A stretch of 43,803 nucleotides of DNA from Terriglobia bacterium (GCA_020073215.1 JAIQFO010000040.1:1-43803); one strand, 5' to 3'; shown: positions 7,565 to 17,519, counted from the first letter of the stretch. A program made the numbers and translations. Notes: a model not told the origin generated them from the sequence alone.

Positions 7565-9178
7565 TCACTCGGCGATCTTGCCAGGCTTGCGGTGCGCGAC
7601 AGGCAACCCGAAACGCGCCAGCAACGCGCCTGCTGAAATTATCGCACACAGATATGCGAACCAGTCGCCGTGCCGGGTGTAAAACGTGGTGCCCGAAAGC
7701 AGCGCGTACGGCGCCACCAGCACGCTTCGTTCTTTGCGTGGAACCTGCGCCACTACCCTTCCCGCGGGGTCGATCGCCGCCGTCAATCCAGTATTGGTCG
7801 CGAGCAGCACCCAGCGATCGTTCTCGATGGCGCGCATCTCGGTTTGCTGAAGATGCTGCTTCCAGGCGCCGCTGTCGCCGTACCAGCCGTCGTTCGAAAT
7901 GTTAACTAGGGCCTGTGCGCCCTGGACGGCGAACTGCCGCACTTCGTCGGGAAAAATCGATTCGTAGCAGATGAACACTCCCAACCGTCTGCCGCCGGCG
8001 TCGAGTGGCGAGCGGGAAGTACCCCACGCAAATTCTCCGACCTCTTTGGTCAGGCCTCCCGCGAAAGAAAACAGACGCGGAAACGGCAGATATTCTCCGA
8101 ACGGCACCAGGTGCACCTTGTCGTAGCGGCCAACCCATTCGCCTTGCGGGCTGACCAGCGCCGCCGAATTGAACACTTTGGATTCCCGGCCGCCGCTGTG
8201 CATCGCCGGCTCGACTCCAATCGAACCCGTCACCACCCAGGTCTGAGCCTGCCGCGCCATCGCGCTGACCGCGTTCTGAAACAGCGGGTCGCTGGTGTAG
8301 AAAGGCGACGGCGACTCCGGCCACACGATCAGATCCGCCTTTCCCGGCGCTCCGGCATCCGTGGCCGACCGAACGCTCCGGCTCGTCAAGTCCCGCAACG
8401 TGTTCTCAAAATAGTCTCGTGTCCAGTCCGCCTGAATGGGAATGTTCTGCTGCACCAGCAGCGCCGCATGGTCTGCCATAGCGGCCGGGAGCGTAATCCA
8501 CTGCCCGGCCTGCAGGATTACCGCCGCCGCGCTAGCCGCCAGCAGCAGCCATCGTCGCCGCTCGCGGACGACCAGAAATGCCGCCGCGAAGACGCTGTTC
8601 ACCAGCATGATTTCCCACGACAGCCCGTACACCCCCGTCAGCGTGGCCAGCCGCGTCAGTGTCGGGTTCGCAGTCTGAGCGTAGCCGAGCAGTTCCCACG
8701 GAAAAGCCGAAATCCGCGTCAGCGCGAATTCCGCCACCACCCAGAGAAACGGAACGGCCACCAGCGCGCGTCGCTGCGACCCATCGCGTCCGGCGACCAC
8801 AGCAACAAGAAACCCAAACAGCCCGTGGTAGAGCCCCACGTACATGGCCACCAGAACCAGGATCAGCACCGCGACCGGCGCCGGCACGCCGCCGTAGCGG
8901 TGCATGGTGTCATACAGCCAGTAGCACGTTCCCAGGTACCACAAGATCCCGCAGACGTAGCCCAGCAGGAATCCCTGCCACGGCGTGGCGGGCAAGCGCG
9001 CCTGACGATGACCGTCCAACTGCAGAGTTTCCGAAGCGCGCGCCCGCAGAAGCGCGACCAGCAGCGGAGCCACCGCCACCCAGCACAACCAATACACCCC
9101 GGGGAGCGGAAAGATCACAATCTGCAGGGCGGCCGATAGCAGGACCAGCCCCCACGCGCCTCGTCCGATTCTAAGCAC
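7565..9178 (-). CDS. lnt: Apolipoprotein N-acyltransferase
   Basis: 537-residue inner-membrane enzyme that adds the third acyl chain to the N-terminal Cys of lipoproteins, using phospholipid as donor. The first ~230 residues hold about six to seven membrane segments; the nitrilase-like periplasmic domain follows (about 235-500), with catalytic E288 (VWPESP), K354 (GRYDKVHLVPFGEYLPF) and C404 (VFICYES). A final membrane segment lies near 505-525. All catalytic residues are present and length is typical. It immediately precedes prfB, a probable operon. Confidence 0.94.
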   Translation of the reverse strand: MLRIGRGAWGLVLLSAALQIVIFPLPGVYWLCWVAVAPLLVALLRARASETLQLDGHRQARLPATPWQGFLLGYVCGILWYLGTCYWLYDTMHRYGGVPAPVAVLILVLVAMYVGLYHGLFGFLVAVVAGRDGSQRRALVAVPFLWVVAEFALTRISAFPWELLGYAQTANPTLTRLATLTGVYGLSWEIMLVNSVFAAAFLVVRERRRWLLLAASAAAVILQAGQWITLPAAMADHAALLVQQNIPIQADWTRDYFENTLRDLTSRSVRSATDAGAPGKADLIVWPESPSPFYTSDPLFQNAVSAMARQAQTWVVTGSIGVEPAMHSGGRESKVFNSAALVSPQGEWVGRYDKVHLVPFGEYLPFPRLFSFAGGLTKEVGEFAWGTSRSPLDAGGRRLGVFICYESIFPDEVRQFAVQGAQALVNISNDGWYGDSGAWKQHLQQTEMRAIENDRWVLLATNTGLTAAIDPAGRVVAQVPRKERSVLVAPYALLSGTTFYTRHGDWFAYLCAIISAGALLARFGLPVAHRKPGKIAE

Positions 9179-9267
9179 GCATCAGGATAGCAAACAGAAA
9201 TACAGCGCGAGCGGCTCAACAAAATCCAACCCCGAATTTCCCGCCGATCAGATACCATATCGTAGTC

Positions 9268-9408
9268 ATGAGTCTTAGCGTTTTACTGATAAAGATTCTG
9301 GAATACATGTTTGTCGCCGGCTGGGTCGGGTCCGCCGTTGTGCTGGTGCTGACGGGCATCGAAGACGTCGGAACCCTTTTGGACAGGAAGGACGAAAACA
9401 GCCGCTAG
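9268..9408 (+). CDS. Small (46-residue) membrane protein upstream of the APC permease
   Basis: A short reading frame, ATG at 9268 to TAG at 9406-9408. It encodes MSLSVLLIKILEYMFVAGW followed by GSAVVLVLTGIEDVGTL and a charged end (DRKDENSR). The central ~25 residues form one convincing membrane helix. The stop is 12 bp before the permease ATG, so it is probably co-transcribed and translationally linked. No family name can be given; an accessory subunit or leader for the transporter is a reasonable guess only. The ribosome binding site is weak. Confidence 0.6.
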   Translation: MSLSVLLIKILEYMFVAGWVGSAVVLVLTGIEDVGTLLDRKDENSR

Positions 9409-9420
9409 GCCTCCTGCTGC

Positions 9421-11802
9421 ATGTCGTCAACGTCAAACGCACCCACCGGCAACAACCGGGTTCGCATTGTGGTCGCGACCTCGGTCATGCTCACCTTCAT
9501 TTCCTACTGGCGGGCGGCCGCCGTCATTCTCAACGACCTTGGGTCTTCCGCCTTCTATGCCGGCGGCATCGCGGAACAGGCGATCGGCAAAAGCGCGCCC
9601 TGGTTTGTTCTGGGCGTCATGCTGTTCGCGTTCGCGGTTCGCGCCGTCTACGTCGAAAGCTGCTCGATGTTCGTGCGCGGCGGCGTCTATCGCGTCGTCA
9701 AAGAAGCTCTGGGCGGCACGCTTGCCAAACTCAGCGTCTCCGCCCTGATGTTCGATTACATCCTCACCGGACCCGTCTCCGGCGTCTCCGCTGGACAGTA
9801 CATCGCTGGCCTCATCAACGACACCATCAGTATCGCCGACGCTCACGGCTTGATCCCCTCCGCCATTCATCATTTGTTCCACGGCACGCCGCAGGTCGGC
9901 ACCAACGCCACCGCAGTCGTGTTCGCGATCGCCGTCACACTTTATTTCTGGTGGCAGAACATCAAGGGCATCGAGGCGTCCAGCGAAAAAGCTCTCTGGG
10001 TCATGCAGATCACCACCGTCATGGTCGTGATGCTGCTCGGCTGGTCTCTGTTCACCCTACTGAAGGTCGGCGGCCACCTGCCGCCCTTTCCAACCCTGGC
10101 CAACATCCACTACACCGACGAATCGCTCGGCTTCTGGAAACACAGCCGCCTGCCGCACATGTTCGGCATCCTTGGCCTGATTATCGGCTTCGGACACTCC
10201 GTACTCGCCATGAGCGGCGAAGAATCGCTGGCCCAGGTCTATCGTGAACTCGCACACCCGAAACTGAAAAACCTGAAGCGCACGGCCATCGTCATCGGCG
10301 TTTACAGTTTCGTCTTCACCGGCCTGGTCTCTTTGCTCGCCGTGATGCTCATCCCGGACGACGTCCGCACCAAGGTGTACAGCGACAACCTGATCGCCGG
10401 TCTCGCCATGCACATGTTCGGCCCGCAAGTACTGCGCCTAGCCTTCCGCGCATTCGTGGTGGTGGTCGGATTCCTGATCCTGTCGGGCGCCGTCAACACC
10501 GCCATCGTCGGCTCCAATGGCGTCCTTAACCGCGTCTCCGAAGACGGCGTGCTCGCCGACTGGTTCCGCCGTCCACATAAGAAGTACGGCACGACCTACC
10601 GCATCATCAACCTCATCGTTGGACTGCAGCTTTTCACCATCATCGTCAGCTGGGGCAACATCTACACCCTGGGTGAAGCGTACGCCTTCGGTGTGGTCTG
10701 GAGCTTCGTATTCAAGACCATCTCGATGCTCGTGCTGCGCTACCGCTACAAGGGTGAGCGCAACTGGAAAGTGCCGCCCAATCTTCACCTGTTTGGCATC
10801 GAGATCCCCATCGGATTGGCTTCGGTCGGAATGGTTCTGCTCGCCACCGCGATTGTGAATCTCTTCACCAAATCGGTCGCCACGGTGAGCGGCCTGATAT
10901 TTTCGGCCGTTTTCTTCACCATCTTCACGTTCTCTGAAAAGGTGAACCGCCGCAAACACGCGCACACCGCCGCCCAAATGCAGGAGCAGTTCCAATTGCA
11001 GCAGGCCGACAGCGTAGAGCGCGAAACCGTCGGCATCCGCCCCGGCAACGTGCTCGTTCCGGTCCGCGACTACAACACCCTGAACCACCTCCGCTGGGTG
11101 CTGGAGCGCACCGACACCCACGAACACGACGTGGTCGTGATGACCGCCCGCGTCAGCCAGTTCGGGGGCGCCGCCTACGGCCTTTCCACCGAGCAGATGT
11201 TCAGCGATTACGAGCAGACCCTGTTCACCCGCGCCGTCTCCGTCGCCGAAAGTTTTGGCAAGAAGGTTTCGCTCCTGGTGGTGCCGGCTCGCGACTCCTG
11301 GTCAGCCATCGCGCAGACGGCTCACAACCTCGAGTCCTCTTCCGTCGTCACCGGCCTCTCCAGCAAGATGACTTCGGCCGAGCAGGCCTTCGCCGTGGGC
11401 AGCGCCTGGGAAGCTATCCCCGAACCCAAACGGCAGTTTGTGTTGCAGATCGTCCAGGTCGACGGCAAGGTCGATACCTACCGCATCGGCCCCCACACAC
11501 CCACCATGAAGAACGAGGACGTCGTCCTGCTGCATCGCCTGTGGCTGAACGTCACCCGGGAACCGGGTTTGGGAAATGTGCACCACCACGACATTCTGAC
11601 CGAGGCCCTGACCCGCTTCGCCCGCGACTACGGCGCGCGCGACCGCGACGACATTGTCAAGGAATTGCGCCGTCACAGCGCCGATGCCGGTCCACTCCAC
11701 ACCCGTACCATCGCCTCTCAGGTCCCCACCGTCCAGCCCAGCCCGGCTCGTCCCAGTCGCGCCGATGGACCGTCCAGCCCAGAGGACGACGGCTCCGAAT
11801 GA
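9421..11802 (+). CDS. APC-superfamily amino acid permease with C-terminal Usp-like cytoplasmic domain
   Basis: 793 residues. Residues 15 to about 520 contain some twelve hydrophobic segments of an amino acid-polyamine-organocation transporter, including FDYILTGPVSGVSAGQYIAG and IIGFGHSVLAMSGEESLAQVYRE. Residues ~540-793 are soluble and begin GNVLVPVRDYNTLNHLRWVL, resembling a universal-stress-protein fold, as in other long APC carriers; the end is Pro/Ser-rich. Substrate cannot be predicted. The 46-residue membrane ORF just upstream is probably part of the same transcript. The 3' end converges on the pilin-like gene at 11855. Confidence 0.85.
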   Translation: MSSTSNAPTGNNRVRIVVATSVMLTFISYWRAAAVILNDLGSSAFYAGGIAEQAIGKSAPWFVLGVMLFAFAVRAVYVESCSMFVRGGVYRVVKEALGGTLAKLSVSALMFDYILTGPVSGVSAGQYIAGLINDTISIADAHGLIPSAIHHLFHGTPQVGTNATAVVFAIAVTLYFWWQNIKGIEASSEKALWVMQITTVMVVMLLGWSLFTLLKVGGHLPPFPTLANIHYTDESLGFWKHSRLPHMFGILGLIIGFGHSVLAMSGEESLAQVYRELAHPKLKNLKRTAIVIGVYSFVFTGLVSLLAVMLIPDDVRTKVYSDNLIAGLAMHMFGPQVLRLAFRAFVVVVGFLILSGAVNTAIVGSNGVLNRVSEDGVLADWFRRPHKKYGTTYRIINLIVGLQLFTIIVSWGNIYTLGEAYAFGVVWSFVFKTISMLVLRYRYKGERNWKVPPNLHLFGIEIPIGLASVGMVLLATAIVNLFTKSVATVSGLIFSAVFFTIFTFSEKVNRRKHAHTAAQMQEQFQLQQADSVERETVGIRPGNVLVPVRDYNTLNHLRWVLERTDTHEHDVVVMTARVSQFGGAAYGLSTEQMFSDYEQTLFTRAVSVAESFGKKVSLLVVPARDSWSAIAQTAHNLESSSVVTGLSSKMTSAEQAFAVGSAWEAIPEPKRQFVLQIVQVDGKVDTYRIGPHTPTMKNEDVVLLHRLWLNVTREPGLGNVHHHDILTEALTRFARDYGARDRDDIVKELRRHSADAGPLHTRTIASQVPTVQPSPARPSRADGPSSPEDDGSE

Positions 11803-11824
11803 CGTTCCCCAATCCTGGCCAACC

Positions 11825-11856
11825 GAATCGGAGTCGGGCACGCCGGCTCCCGATTC
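11825..11856. terminator. Candidate hairpin between convergent genes
   Basis: GAATCGGAGTCGG pairs, with one bulge, to CCGGCTCCCGATTC around a short loop. It lies between the permease stop and the stop of the minus-strand pilin-like gene, overlapping the latter. There is no T-run, so intrinsic termination is doubtful. Confidence 0.3.
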
Positions 11857-12343
11857 ACCTCACTTTGGGAGAATCCAGATCCGCCGGCTTCTGATCGTCC
11901 GCATGAATGGCCCCATCGTCTTCCGCGTAGAACGAGCGGTGCTCGCTGTCCATCTGCTTGGGCGTCATGGTAAGCACGAACCCGTCGTGGTGCGGACCAA
12001 AGTGCGGACGAAAGGTGGCCGTGTAATCCCCGCGCTCGGTCGCGTGTGCCATGCGCTTGGTAAAGGACCCCGTCCCCGCCAGCGCCTCCAGGGAGTCCGC
12101 GTATTTGTCGTGCCGTTTCTTGTAGGCGTGCTGCGCCCGGAGCACCGTCCGCATGTAGCCGAGCGCCTGCGCCTCCGATTCCGAACGCGCCGGGTCGCCC
12201 GCAAACTTCGGCTGATATGCCCCTGCAGGTGGCGCTGCCGTGGGCGCTGCCGGCGCTTGCTCCTGCGCCAGCAGCAGCCCTGCTCCCATCATGCCCACCG
12301 CCAGAATCCCTGCACCATACCGCTCGATCCGCCCTCGGCTCAT
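11855..12343 (-). CDS. Exported pilin-like protein of unknown function
   Basis: 162 residues. The N-terminus (basic MSRGRIERYG, then AGILAVGMMGAGLLLA) is a signal peptide or membrane anchor. A Pro/Ala-rich spacer follows (about 30-45). The body (SESEAQALGYMRTVLRAQH...YADSLEALAG...GFVLTMTPKQ) resembles the soluble part of pseudopilin-like proteins: an alpha helix, then the small beta region that ends many acidobacterial pilin-like proteins. It lacks the type IV prepilin cleavage site (G/F and E5), so it is probably not assembled into a pilus. It is divergent from the response regulator gene at 12471. Confidence 0.75.
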   Translation of the reverse strand: MSRGRIERYGAGILAVGMMGAGLLLAQEQAPAAPTAAPPAGAYQPKFAGDPARSESEAQALGYMRTVLRAQHAYKKRHDKYADSLEALAGTGSFTKRMAHATERGDYTATFRPHFGPHHDGFVLTMTPKQMDSEHRSFYAEDDGAIHADDQKPADLDSPKVR

Positions 12344-12470
12344 CGCAAGCCTCCTCTGCTCGCCTGATTTGGGAGGTTACCCCCGTAATTTGATTCGATC
12401 GCCAATCGTTCCAATTCTCGGCTAGTTCAGGCAAGCTTGAACAGGATGCAATCCTAACAGGGAAACCCGA

Positions 12471-13133
12471 ATGAAAGCTGCCGTCGCTACCGCCAGAAAA
12501 CCGCTGATACGCGTCGCCGTAGTAGAGAGCGATCCGCTGCGGTTTGTCGGATTCCGCGCCCTCTTTGATACTGAGCCCGATCTGGAGTTAGTCTCCGCCT
12601 CGCTGCCCGACCTCGGCCAGTTGCAGAGCATCGACCTGGTCCTGCTCGGCAATCGCGGCGGCCACAACCTCTATGACACCATGGCCAGCATGAAGGCCGC
12701 CCGGCCCGACCTGCGCATCATCGTGACCGGCTCTGGCATGGACGATGAAAGCGTCCTCAAAGCCATCGCCGCGGGCGCCAAGGGCTACGTGGATGAGGCT
12801 GCATCACCGGCTGAGTTTATCCAGGCTCTCCGCATCGTGCACCAAGGTTCGGTGTGGGCTCCGCGCCGCGTTCTCTCGACTTTCATCGAGCGCGTCAGCG
12901 CATCTCCGGGGCGCATCTTCCCTGCGGGACGTGTTACTTTCACCGACCGCGAAAAGGAAGTTCTGGAGATGCTGGTCGCGGGCCGCTCGAACAAAGAGAT
13001 TGGATCTGCCCTTGGCATCGAAGAGCGCACCGTGAAAGCGCACGTCGCGAAACTGATGCGCAAAGTCGGAGTGCAAAACCGCATCGCTCTCTCGGTCCAT
13101 GCCATTACGCATTCGCTGGTGACGGCGAAGTAA
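12471..13133 (+). CDS. NarL/FixJ-type response regulator with degenerate receiver
   Basis: 220 residues. An N-terminal receiver-like domain (about 12-130) is followed by a LuxR-type helix-turn-helix (about 155-215: FTDREKEVLEMLVAGRSNKEIGS..., ERTVKAHVAKLMRKVGVQNR). The acidic pocket is kept in part (E19, D21), as are T86 and K104 (AKGYVDEA), but the phosphoacceptor position at the end of beta-3 reads LVLLGNRG, with Gly at 60 instead of Asp. The protein therefore probably works without aspartyl phosphorylation. No histidine kinase is adjacent. The ATG at 12471 follows an AGGGA ribosome binding site. Confidence 0.87.
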   Translation: MKAAVATARKPLIRVAVVESDPLRFVGFRALFDTEPDLELVSASLPDLGQLQSIDLVLLGNRGGHNLYDTMASMKAARPDLRIIVTGSGMDDESVLKAIAAGAKGYVDEAASPAEFIQALRIVHQGSVWAPRRVLSTFIERVSASPGRIFPAGRVTFTDREKEVLEMLVAGRSNKEIGSALGIEERTVKAHVAKLMRKVGVQNRIALSVHAITHSLVTAK

Positions 13134-13716
13134 GGCTCTGCAGCCTGCGGAACAACTCGGTTTCACGCCTGGTTTTTGGTGGCTCAGCTTCTTGTCGCGC
13201 TGCTAGCCCCTCCTGTGACGGTCTTTTGGAATCAAAGACTTATCGGTCGGCTTTTCCCAGGTCTTTGAGGAATAAGGACTTACTTGTAAGGTATTTATAA
13301 ATCAATGAGTTAGTTTGCGTTTCTGGCTTATTCTTTGGTTAGATTCCCGCTAGGTATTTGAGGAATAAATACTTTAGCGGTTTTGCAGTCTCGGACTTTT
13401 CGCCGCTACCAGATCTTCTCGAGTATGCTTTGAGGATCAGATGGACGTTCCTTCTGTTTCCGACTTCCCCTTTGTCTTCCTGCTAGGTCTTTGAGGAATA
13501 AATACTTTAGTGGTGGCCTGCTTTCGACAGTTGCGCGAGGCTTCCTTACCTGTTGGTGACGATGTATTCCCTGCCCGGTGGAGATTCGCGTCGAAGGTCA
13601 ATGAGTGAAACCGCGCTGGTTACGACAGTTGAGAGTGCTGGCTCGCTAGAGTTCTGAGGCGGTAATAGTCTTATGACGCTGCCCGTGGCTAAGGCACGCC
13701 TTCGGCGAGGGACAGC
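13134..13716. other. Intergenic region (~580 bp), no gene seen; carries inverted-repeat array
   Basis: Between the convergent regulator and S8 peptidase genes. It looks locally A/T-richer than its neighbours, and I see no credible coding frame. The first half holds five related 19-20 bp imperfect stem-loop units (separate entry). The second half (about 13520-13716) shows nothing recognisable. Confidence 0.6.
13221..13512. repeat. Five-copy short inverted-repeat array
   Basis: Units start at 13221, 13261, 13291, 13354 and 13487. The pattern is a six-base arm GT(C/A)TTT, a 7-nt loop often GAGGAAT, the arm AAxxAC, then TTA or TTTA. Unit 1 has GTCTTT/AAAGAC and unit 4 GTATTT/AAATAC, so both arms change together; units 2, 3 and 5 are imperfect. 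Spacing is irregular (40, 30, 63, 133 bp), and this is not a CRISPR. Confidence 0.7.
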
Positions 13717-16700
13717 TCAAAAAGTCACGGTCAGCGAGGTTGAAGTCTGTTGGCTGATCGCACCCGAAGTGCCGACCACAGTGATGGTGAAATTATGTGG
13801 TGGAGGTGGTGGAGAAGTACCACCGCCCCCTCCACCACAGGCGACCAGGATTCCGAGTAACACAATCATCAGAACCAGCGCGAGGAAGATACCTTGCTTT
13901 GTTCTTTTCTGGCCCGGCAACATTGTTCCTATTGCCAAAAGTCCGAGCGTGGGCAAGGCGATACAGAAAGCGAGGAGCGGCGTAGTCCTACCCGGCATTT
14001 TCAGATGAGCGACGTTTGTGGTCGCCACAGTAAGCGTGACCGAATGGGCTGCGGCACCAGGAGTCACGCTCGGCTCCGAGAGGGAACATGTTGGCCCGGC
14101 GGGCACAACGCTGCAGGAGAGCGCGATCGGATCGTTGAAGCCGCCTAATTGCGGGGTGATGGTGATTGTGTAGATGGCCGGGGTACCACGGGATACAGTT
14201 CTGGCGGGCGAGTCGGATACCAGGGTGAATGGAGGCTCGAGAATCGAAACTGTAATCGGATCTGAGGCGCCACCGCCAGGCGTGGGAGTAAATACCGTTA
14301 CCTGCGCAGTGCCCGCCGATGCGATATCGGCAGCCGGAATCGCGGCGGACAAGTAGAGACGATGATTCGGTGGAGGAATGTAACTGGTCGGTCTATTGCC
14401 GCCATTCCAACGCACGACTGATGCCTGTGTGAAGTTGAAGCCATACAGACTAAGGGTGAACGCGGGTCCTCCAACATTGATAGTCTGGGGTTCGATGCCC
14501 GTGAGCAACGGAATGGGATTATTGATGCTAAGCGCGAGTGGGTTGGAAGTGCCGCCGCCGGGCGCGGGGTTGAAAACGGTGACTTGAGCCGTGCCGGCGG
14601 ACCAGGTATCGACGGCGTACGGCATTATTTCAATCTGAGTGCTTGAGATCACCCTGCCAAACCAATCTGATATGGGCCTATCGGCGCCATTCCAGCGCAC
14701 TCTGGAAGCCGAAACAAAGTTCGTACCTGTTAGCATCAGCATTATCGAATCGGTCGAGAAGGGGTTGGGGGTGAGGCCGGTCAGGGTCGGCGCGGGATAA
14801 GAAGAGTAAATGGTGAAGGGTGCTGGCGCTGATTCGTTGCTGCCGTCCGACGGTGGGTTGATGACAGTGACATTCGCGGTTCCGGGAGAGGCAAGATCGC
14901 GAGCGGGAATGGTCGCGATCAATTCCCCAGCATGGACGTACGTGGTCTGACGATCACTGCCATTCCAGCGGACCACGGCTCCCTGCCGAAAACTACGGCC
15001 CATCACCTGAAGAGAAACTTCTGGTTCACCCGCCAGGCGACTGAAAGGGGAAAGTCGCGTAATCGACGGGGTCAAAGGGCCGATTTGCCATAGGATGGAA
15101 AAGTTGTTTGTCAGGCTGCTTGTGTTGAAGCTGAATTGGTTTGCCAGTCTGGGGCTGGACTGTACGCCGACCGTGGCGCTGCGTCCCTCGTTCACGATAT
15201 CAAAGCATGGGCCTTCCATAAGATCAAACGGGCCGAATACTACGTCTGCGTAGTTGAACAGAATGTCGCTAGACTCTTCGAAAAAGACAACCTGAAATGT
15301 GACGTTGCCGCCTCTCTCATAGAGGGCGAAGCATTCGAACTGAGAGACGCCACGCCATTCAATCACCAGTTCACGGTTAGGTGCAGTGCCAGTGACTCCC
15401 CATTGCACCGTGCCGGGATAACTAATGAGGGCATCCCAAAAGGGGGCGATGAGAGTTGGGATGCTTGTTGTTGGGAGCGGCGAATTATCCGAATCAAGGA
15501 ACGGACCGAAGAAAGTGATGTTGCCGTAGCCGTTGACATTCAGGGTTGTAAAGCTGGCACCGCCGAACTGGACAGGGAACGGCGGGCGAATTACAACACT
15601 ACCTGGGTCTCCCATATTCAGATCTGTTCCTTCGATCTCGCGGTAACTGAAAGGAATGGCGGTGGAGAATGCGTAGGTAGAGAGCAGAGGGATGACATGA
15701 ACTGTGACAATATCGTCGTTCGGAAAAGTTACGGTGTGATCGCCAATCTCCGAGGCGAACCATTGCCTTTGGGCTACATACAAGCCGTCATTAGCTTCCA
15801 GGTCAAGCGCATTGCCATCGTCGGCCATGATGATCGTTTCCGAGCCGCCGTCGACACGTAATTGAACGGTTCCATTCGGCTCCGCGCAGTTGATGTCCAG
15901 CACCCGGAAGGTGAGCGAATCGCCGGCCGAGACGTAGGCGTCGTTGGCCATCGGTAGCAGGCGTGTTTGCACGACGGAGTTCGAGCAGGTCATCGCGCCG
16001 TATGCGTTCAGACGTTTCTGGCTGATGGTGTCCGATCCGCCGGCAACGGTATCGCCTCCCGCCAGAATCAGATTCTTGATGGCCTTCCAATCACGGGTCG
16101 AGTCCTGCGCTTTCAGCAGGGCGGCGACTCCGGTGACGTGTGGAGTGGCCATCGAGGTGCCGGAGTACACGGCATAATCAGAGGGCGGTATTGTACTGAG
16201 GATTTCCTTACCAGGCGCGCTGAGATGGACGCTGCGGCGACCGAAATTGGAGAACCCAGCCAGCGCATCGTTGCGGTCGGTGGCGGCCACACTAATCACG
16301 TGGGGGAGATCGTAGTTGGCTGGATACGAAGACACGACGTCGTTGTTGGCGTAAGAATTGCCCGCTGCAGCGACGAAAAGGATTCCACGCTGTCGGTGGG
16401 AGTCGATAGCGTCCTTCTCGGCCTGCGAGAAAGCAGTGCCGCCGTAGCTATTGTTGGTAGCCACAACATTGACACCGCTCTCCTTCATCAGTGCAACGTA
16501 TTCCAGACTGGTAATTATGTCTGAGATGGTTCCCGCACCGTCTTTATCCAGAGATTTGCAGGCCATCACCCGCACCTGCCAGTTGATTCCCACCACACCG
16601 GTGCCATTGTTCCCGCTGGCGCCGATGGTCCCAGCCACGTGGGTGCCGTGACCGTTGTCGTCCTCGGGATCACAGGTCATCGTGATCGCATTGAATCCAT

Positions 16701-17334
16701 GCGTACCGGAGGCACACGTAACCGATCTGCCGGGCAGCGTCACGGTATAGCTGGTGGAACTGGACCAAACGTTCGCAGCAAGATCGGAGTGGTTGTATGC
16801 AATTCCGGTGTCGATGACGGCCACGACCACACTCGAACTGCCAGTGCTGAGGCCCCAGGCCTCGGCCGCGTGGACGTCGGCGCGGAGCGTGCCGCCCGAC
16901 TGACCCGTGTTGTGCAGGTTCCACATGTCGGGATAGAGCGGGTCGTTTGGAACGAGCGGTGATTGCTCGGCGTATCGGTAGTAATTCGGCTCCACATAGA
17001 GGACGTCAGGGCGCGCGCGATACAGGCGCCTCGCCCGTCCCACCGTCATCTTCGCGGGCAAGCGGACGAGTTGCAGGTTTTCGACGACGCGGAATTCTTT
17101 GAGGACTGCAGCACCGACCTGGGCATGCTGTGCCCGCATGGCCTGCTTGCTTAGGCCGGGGCGGAAGCGGACAAGCAGTTGATCGGGCACATACGTTTTG
17201 GCATGGCGCGGCGTTGCTCGGACTGTGGATGAAGTGCTTTGGGAGGCAGTCGGCCTGGGGCTGGCATACGCAATCCCAACCAGCAGTACTGCACCGAGCA
17301 GGCTCGCCACAGGCAATTGATAATGCCAAAACAT
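13717..17334 (-). CDS. Secreted subtilisin-like (S8) peptidase with IPT/TIG repeats
   Basis: 1205 residues. The ATG at 17334 is chosen because GGGAGGT lies 6 nt upstream and a signal peptide follows directly ([23 protein letters not shown]). A prodomain (about 45-120: [14 protein letters not shown]) precedes the S8 domain (about 140-470) with D175 (VAVIDTG), H229 (NGHGTH), N326 (AAAGNS) and S394 ([10 protein letters not shown]). Beta domains follow: a nidogen-like region (about 560-750), about three IPT/TIG repeats (about 755-1060) and an Ig-like stretch. The end is unusual: two hydrophobic segments, [14 protein letters not shown] with a lipobox-like LVAC, poly-Pro, and a final beta segment. 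Its leader holds a 53-nt structured element shared with the next gene upstream. Confidence 0.9.
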   Translation of the reverse strand: MFWHYQLPVASLLGAVLLVGIAYASPRPTASQSTSSTVRATPRHAKTYVPDQLLVRFRPGLSKQAMRAQHAQVGAAVLKEFRVVENLQLVRLPAKMTVGRARRLYRARPDVLYVEPNYYRYAEQSPLVPNDPLYPDMWNLHNTGQSGGTLRADVHAAEAWGLSTGSSSVVVAVIDTGIAYNHSDLAANVWSSSTSYTVTLPGRSVTCASGTHGFNAITMTCDPEDDNGHGTHVAGTIGASGNNGTGVVGINWQVRVMACKSLDKDGAGTISDIITSLEYVALMKESGVNVVATNNSYGGTAFSQAEKDAIDSHRQRGILFVAAAGNSYANNDVVSSYPANYDLPHVISVAATDRNDALAGFSNFGRRSVHLSAPGKEILSTIPPSDYAVYSGTSMATPHVTGVAALLKAQDSTRDWKAIKNLILAGGDTVAGGSDTISQKRLNAYGAMTCSNSVVQTRLLPMANDAYVSAGDSLTFRVLDINCAEPNGTVQLRVDGGSETIIMADDGNALDLEANDGLYVAQRQWFASEIGDHTVTFPNDDIVTVHVIPLLSTYAFSTAIPFSYREIEGTDLNMGDPGSVVIRPPFPVQFGGASFTTLNVNGYGNITFFGPFLDSDNSPLPTTSIPTLIAPFWDALISYPGTVQWGVTGTAPNRELVIEWRGVSQFECFALYERGGNVTFQVVFFEESSDILFNYADVVFGPFDLMEGPCFDIVNEGRSATVGVQSSPRLANQFSFNTSSLTNNFSILWQIGPLTPSITRLSPFSRLAGEPEVSLQVMGRSFRQGAVVRWNGSDRQTTYVHAGELIATIPARDLASPGTANVTVINPPSDGSNESAPAPFTIYSSYPAPTLTGLTPNPFSTDSIMLMLTGTNFVSASRVRWNGADRPISDWFGRVISSTQIEIMPYAVDTWSAGTAQVTVFNPAPGGGTSNPLALSINNPIPLLTGIEPQTINVGGPAFTLSLYGFNFTQASVVRWNGGNRPTSYIPPPNHRLYLSAAIPAADIASAGTAQVTVFTPTPGGGASDPITVSILEPPFTLVSDSPARTVSRGTPAIYTITITPQLGGFNDPIALSCSVVPAGPTCSLSEPSVTPGAAAHSVTLTVATTNVAHLKMPGRTTPLLAFCIALPTLGLLAIGTMLPGQKRTKQGIFLALVLMIVLLGILVACGGGGGGTSPPPPPHNFTITVVGTSGAISQQTSTSLTVTF

Positions 17335-17380
17335 CTCACACCTCCCTGAAACGACGTCCGGTGGTGCACTTTTACCGAAT

Positions 17381-17433
17381 CGCCTCAGGGGGTGCTGCGT
17401 CTCAGCGGGCGGGACCTGCTCCTCGGAGAGGCG
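17381..17433 (-). ncRNA. Candidate structured leader RNA, copy A (upstream of S8 peptidase)
   Basis: A 53-nt element ending 46 nt before the peptidase ATG. Closing stem CGCCTC/GAGGCG (6 bp). An inner hairpin pairs CAG-G with C-(G)-CTG around TCCCGCC. The downstream segment GAGACGCAGCACCCCC is identical in copy B. I could not match it to a known riboswitch; the GACGCA string recalls GEMM c-di-GMP aptamers, but the rest does not fit. Confidence 0.55.
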
Positions 17434-17519
17434 AGGAAACTCCATACTTACTTTTCTGCTGCTGCGACCGCGAAATATGGCGGAACGGTTCTCCAGCGAG
17501 GCGAGACAACCCGAAGTTG

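Noticed and set aside
6232..7905. Long plus-strand open frame (557 codons) opposite prfB and lnt
   Set aside because: It is antisense to two clearly recognised genes and has no protein signature; high-GC antisense frames are often open by chance.
13221..13512. CRISPR array
   Set aside because: Units are only about 20 bp, imperfect, irregularly spaced (30-133 bp), and no cas gene is present.
17335..17445. N-terminal extension of the S8 peptidase to 17445
   Set aside because: The extension is encoded by the leader RNA-like element; the ATG at 17334 has a strong ribosome binding site and begins a signal peptide.
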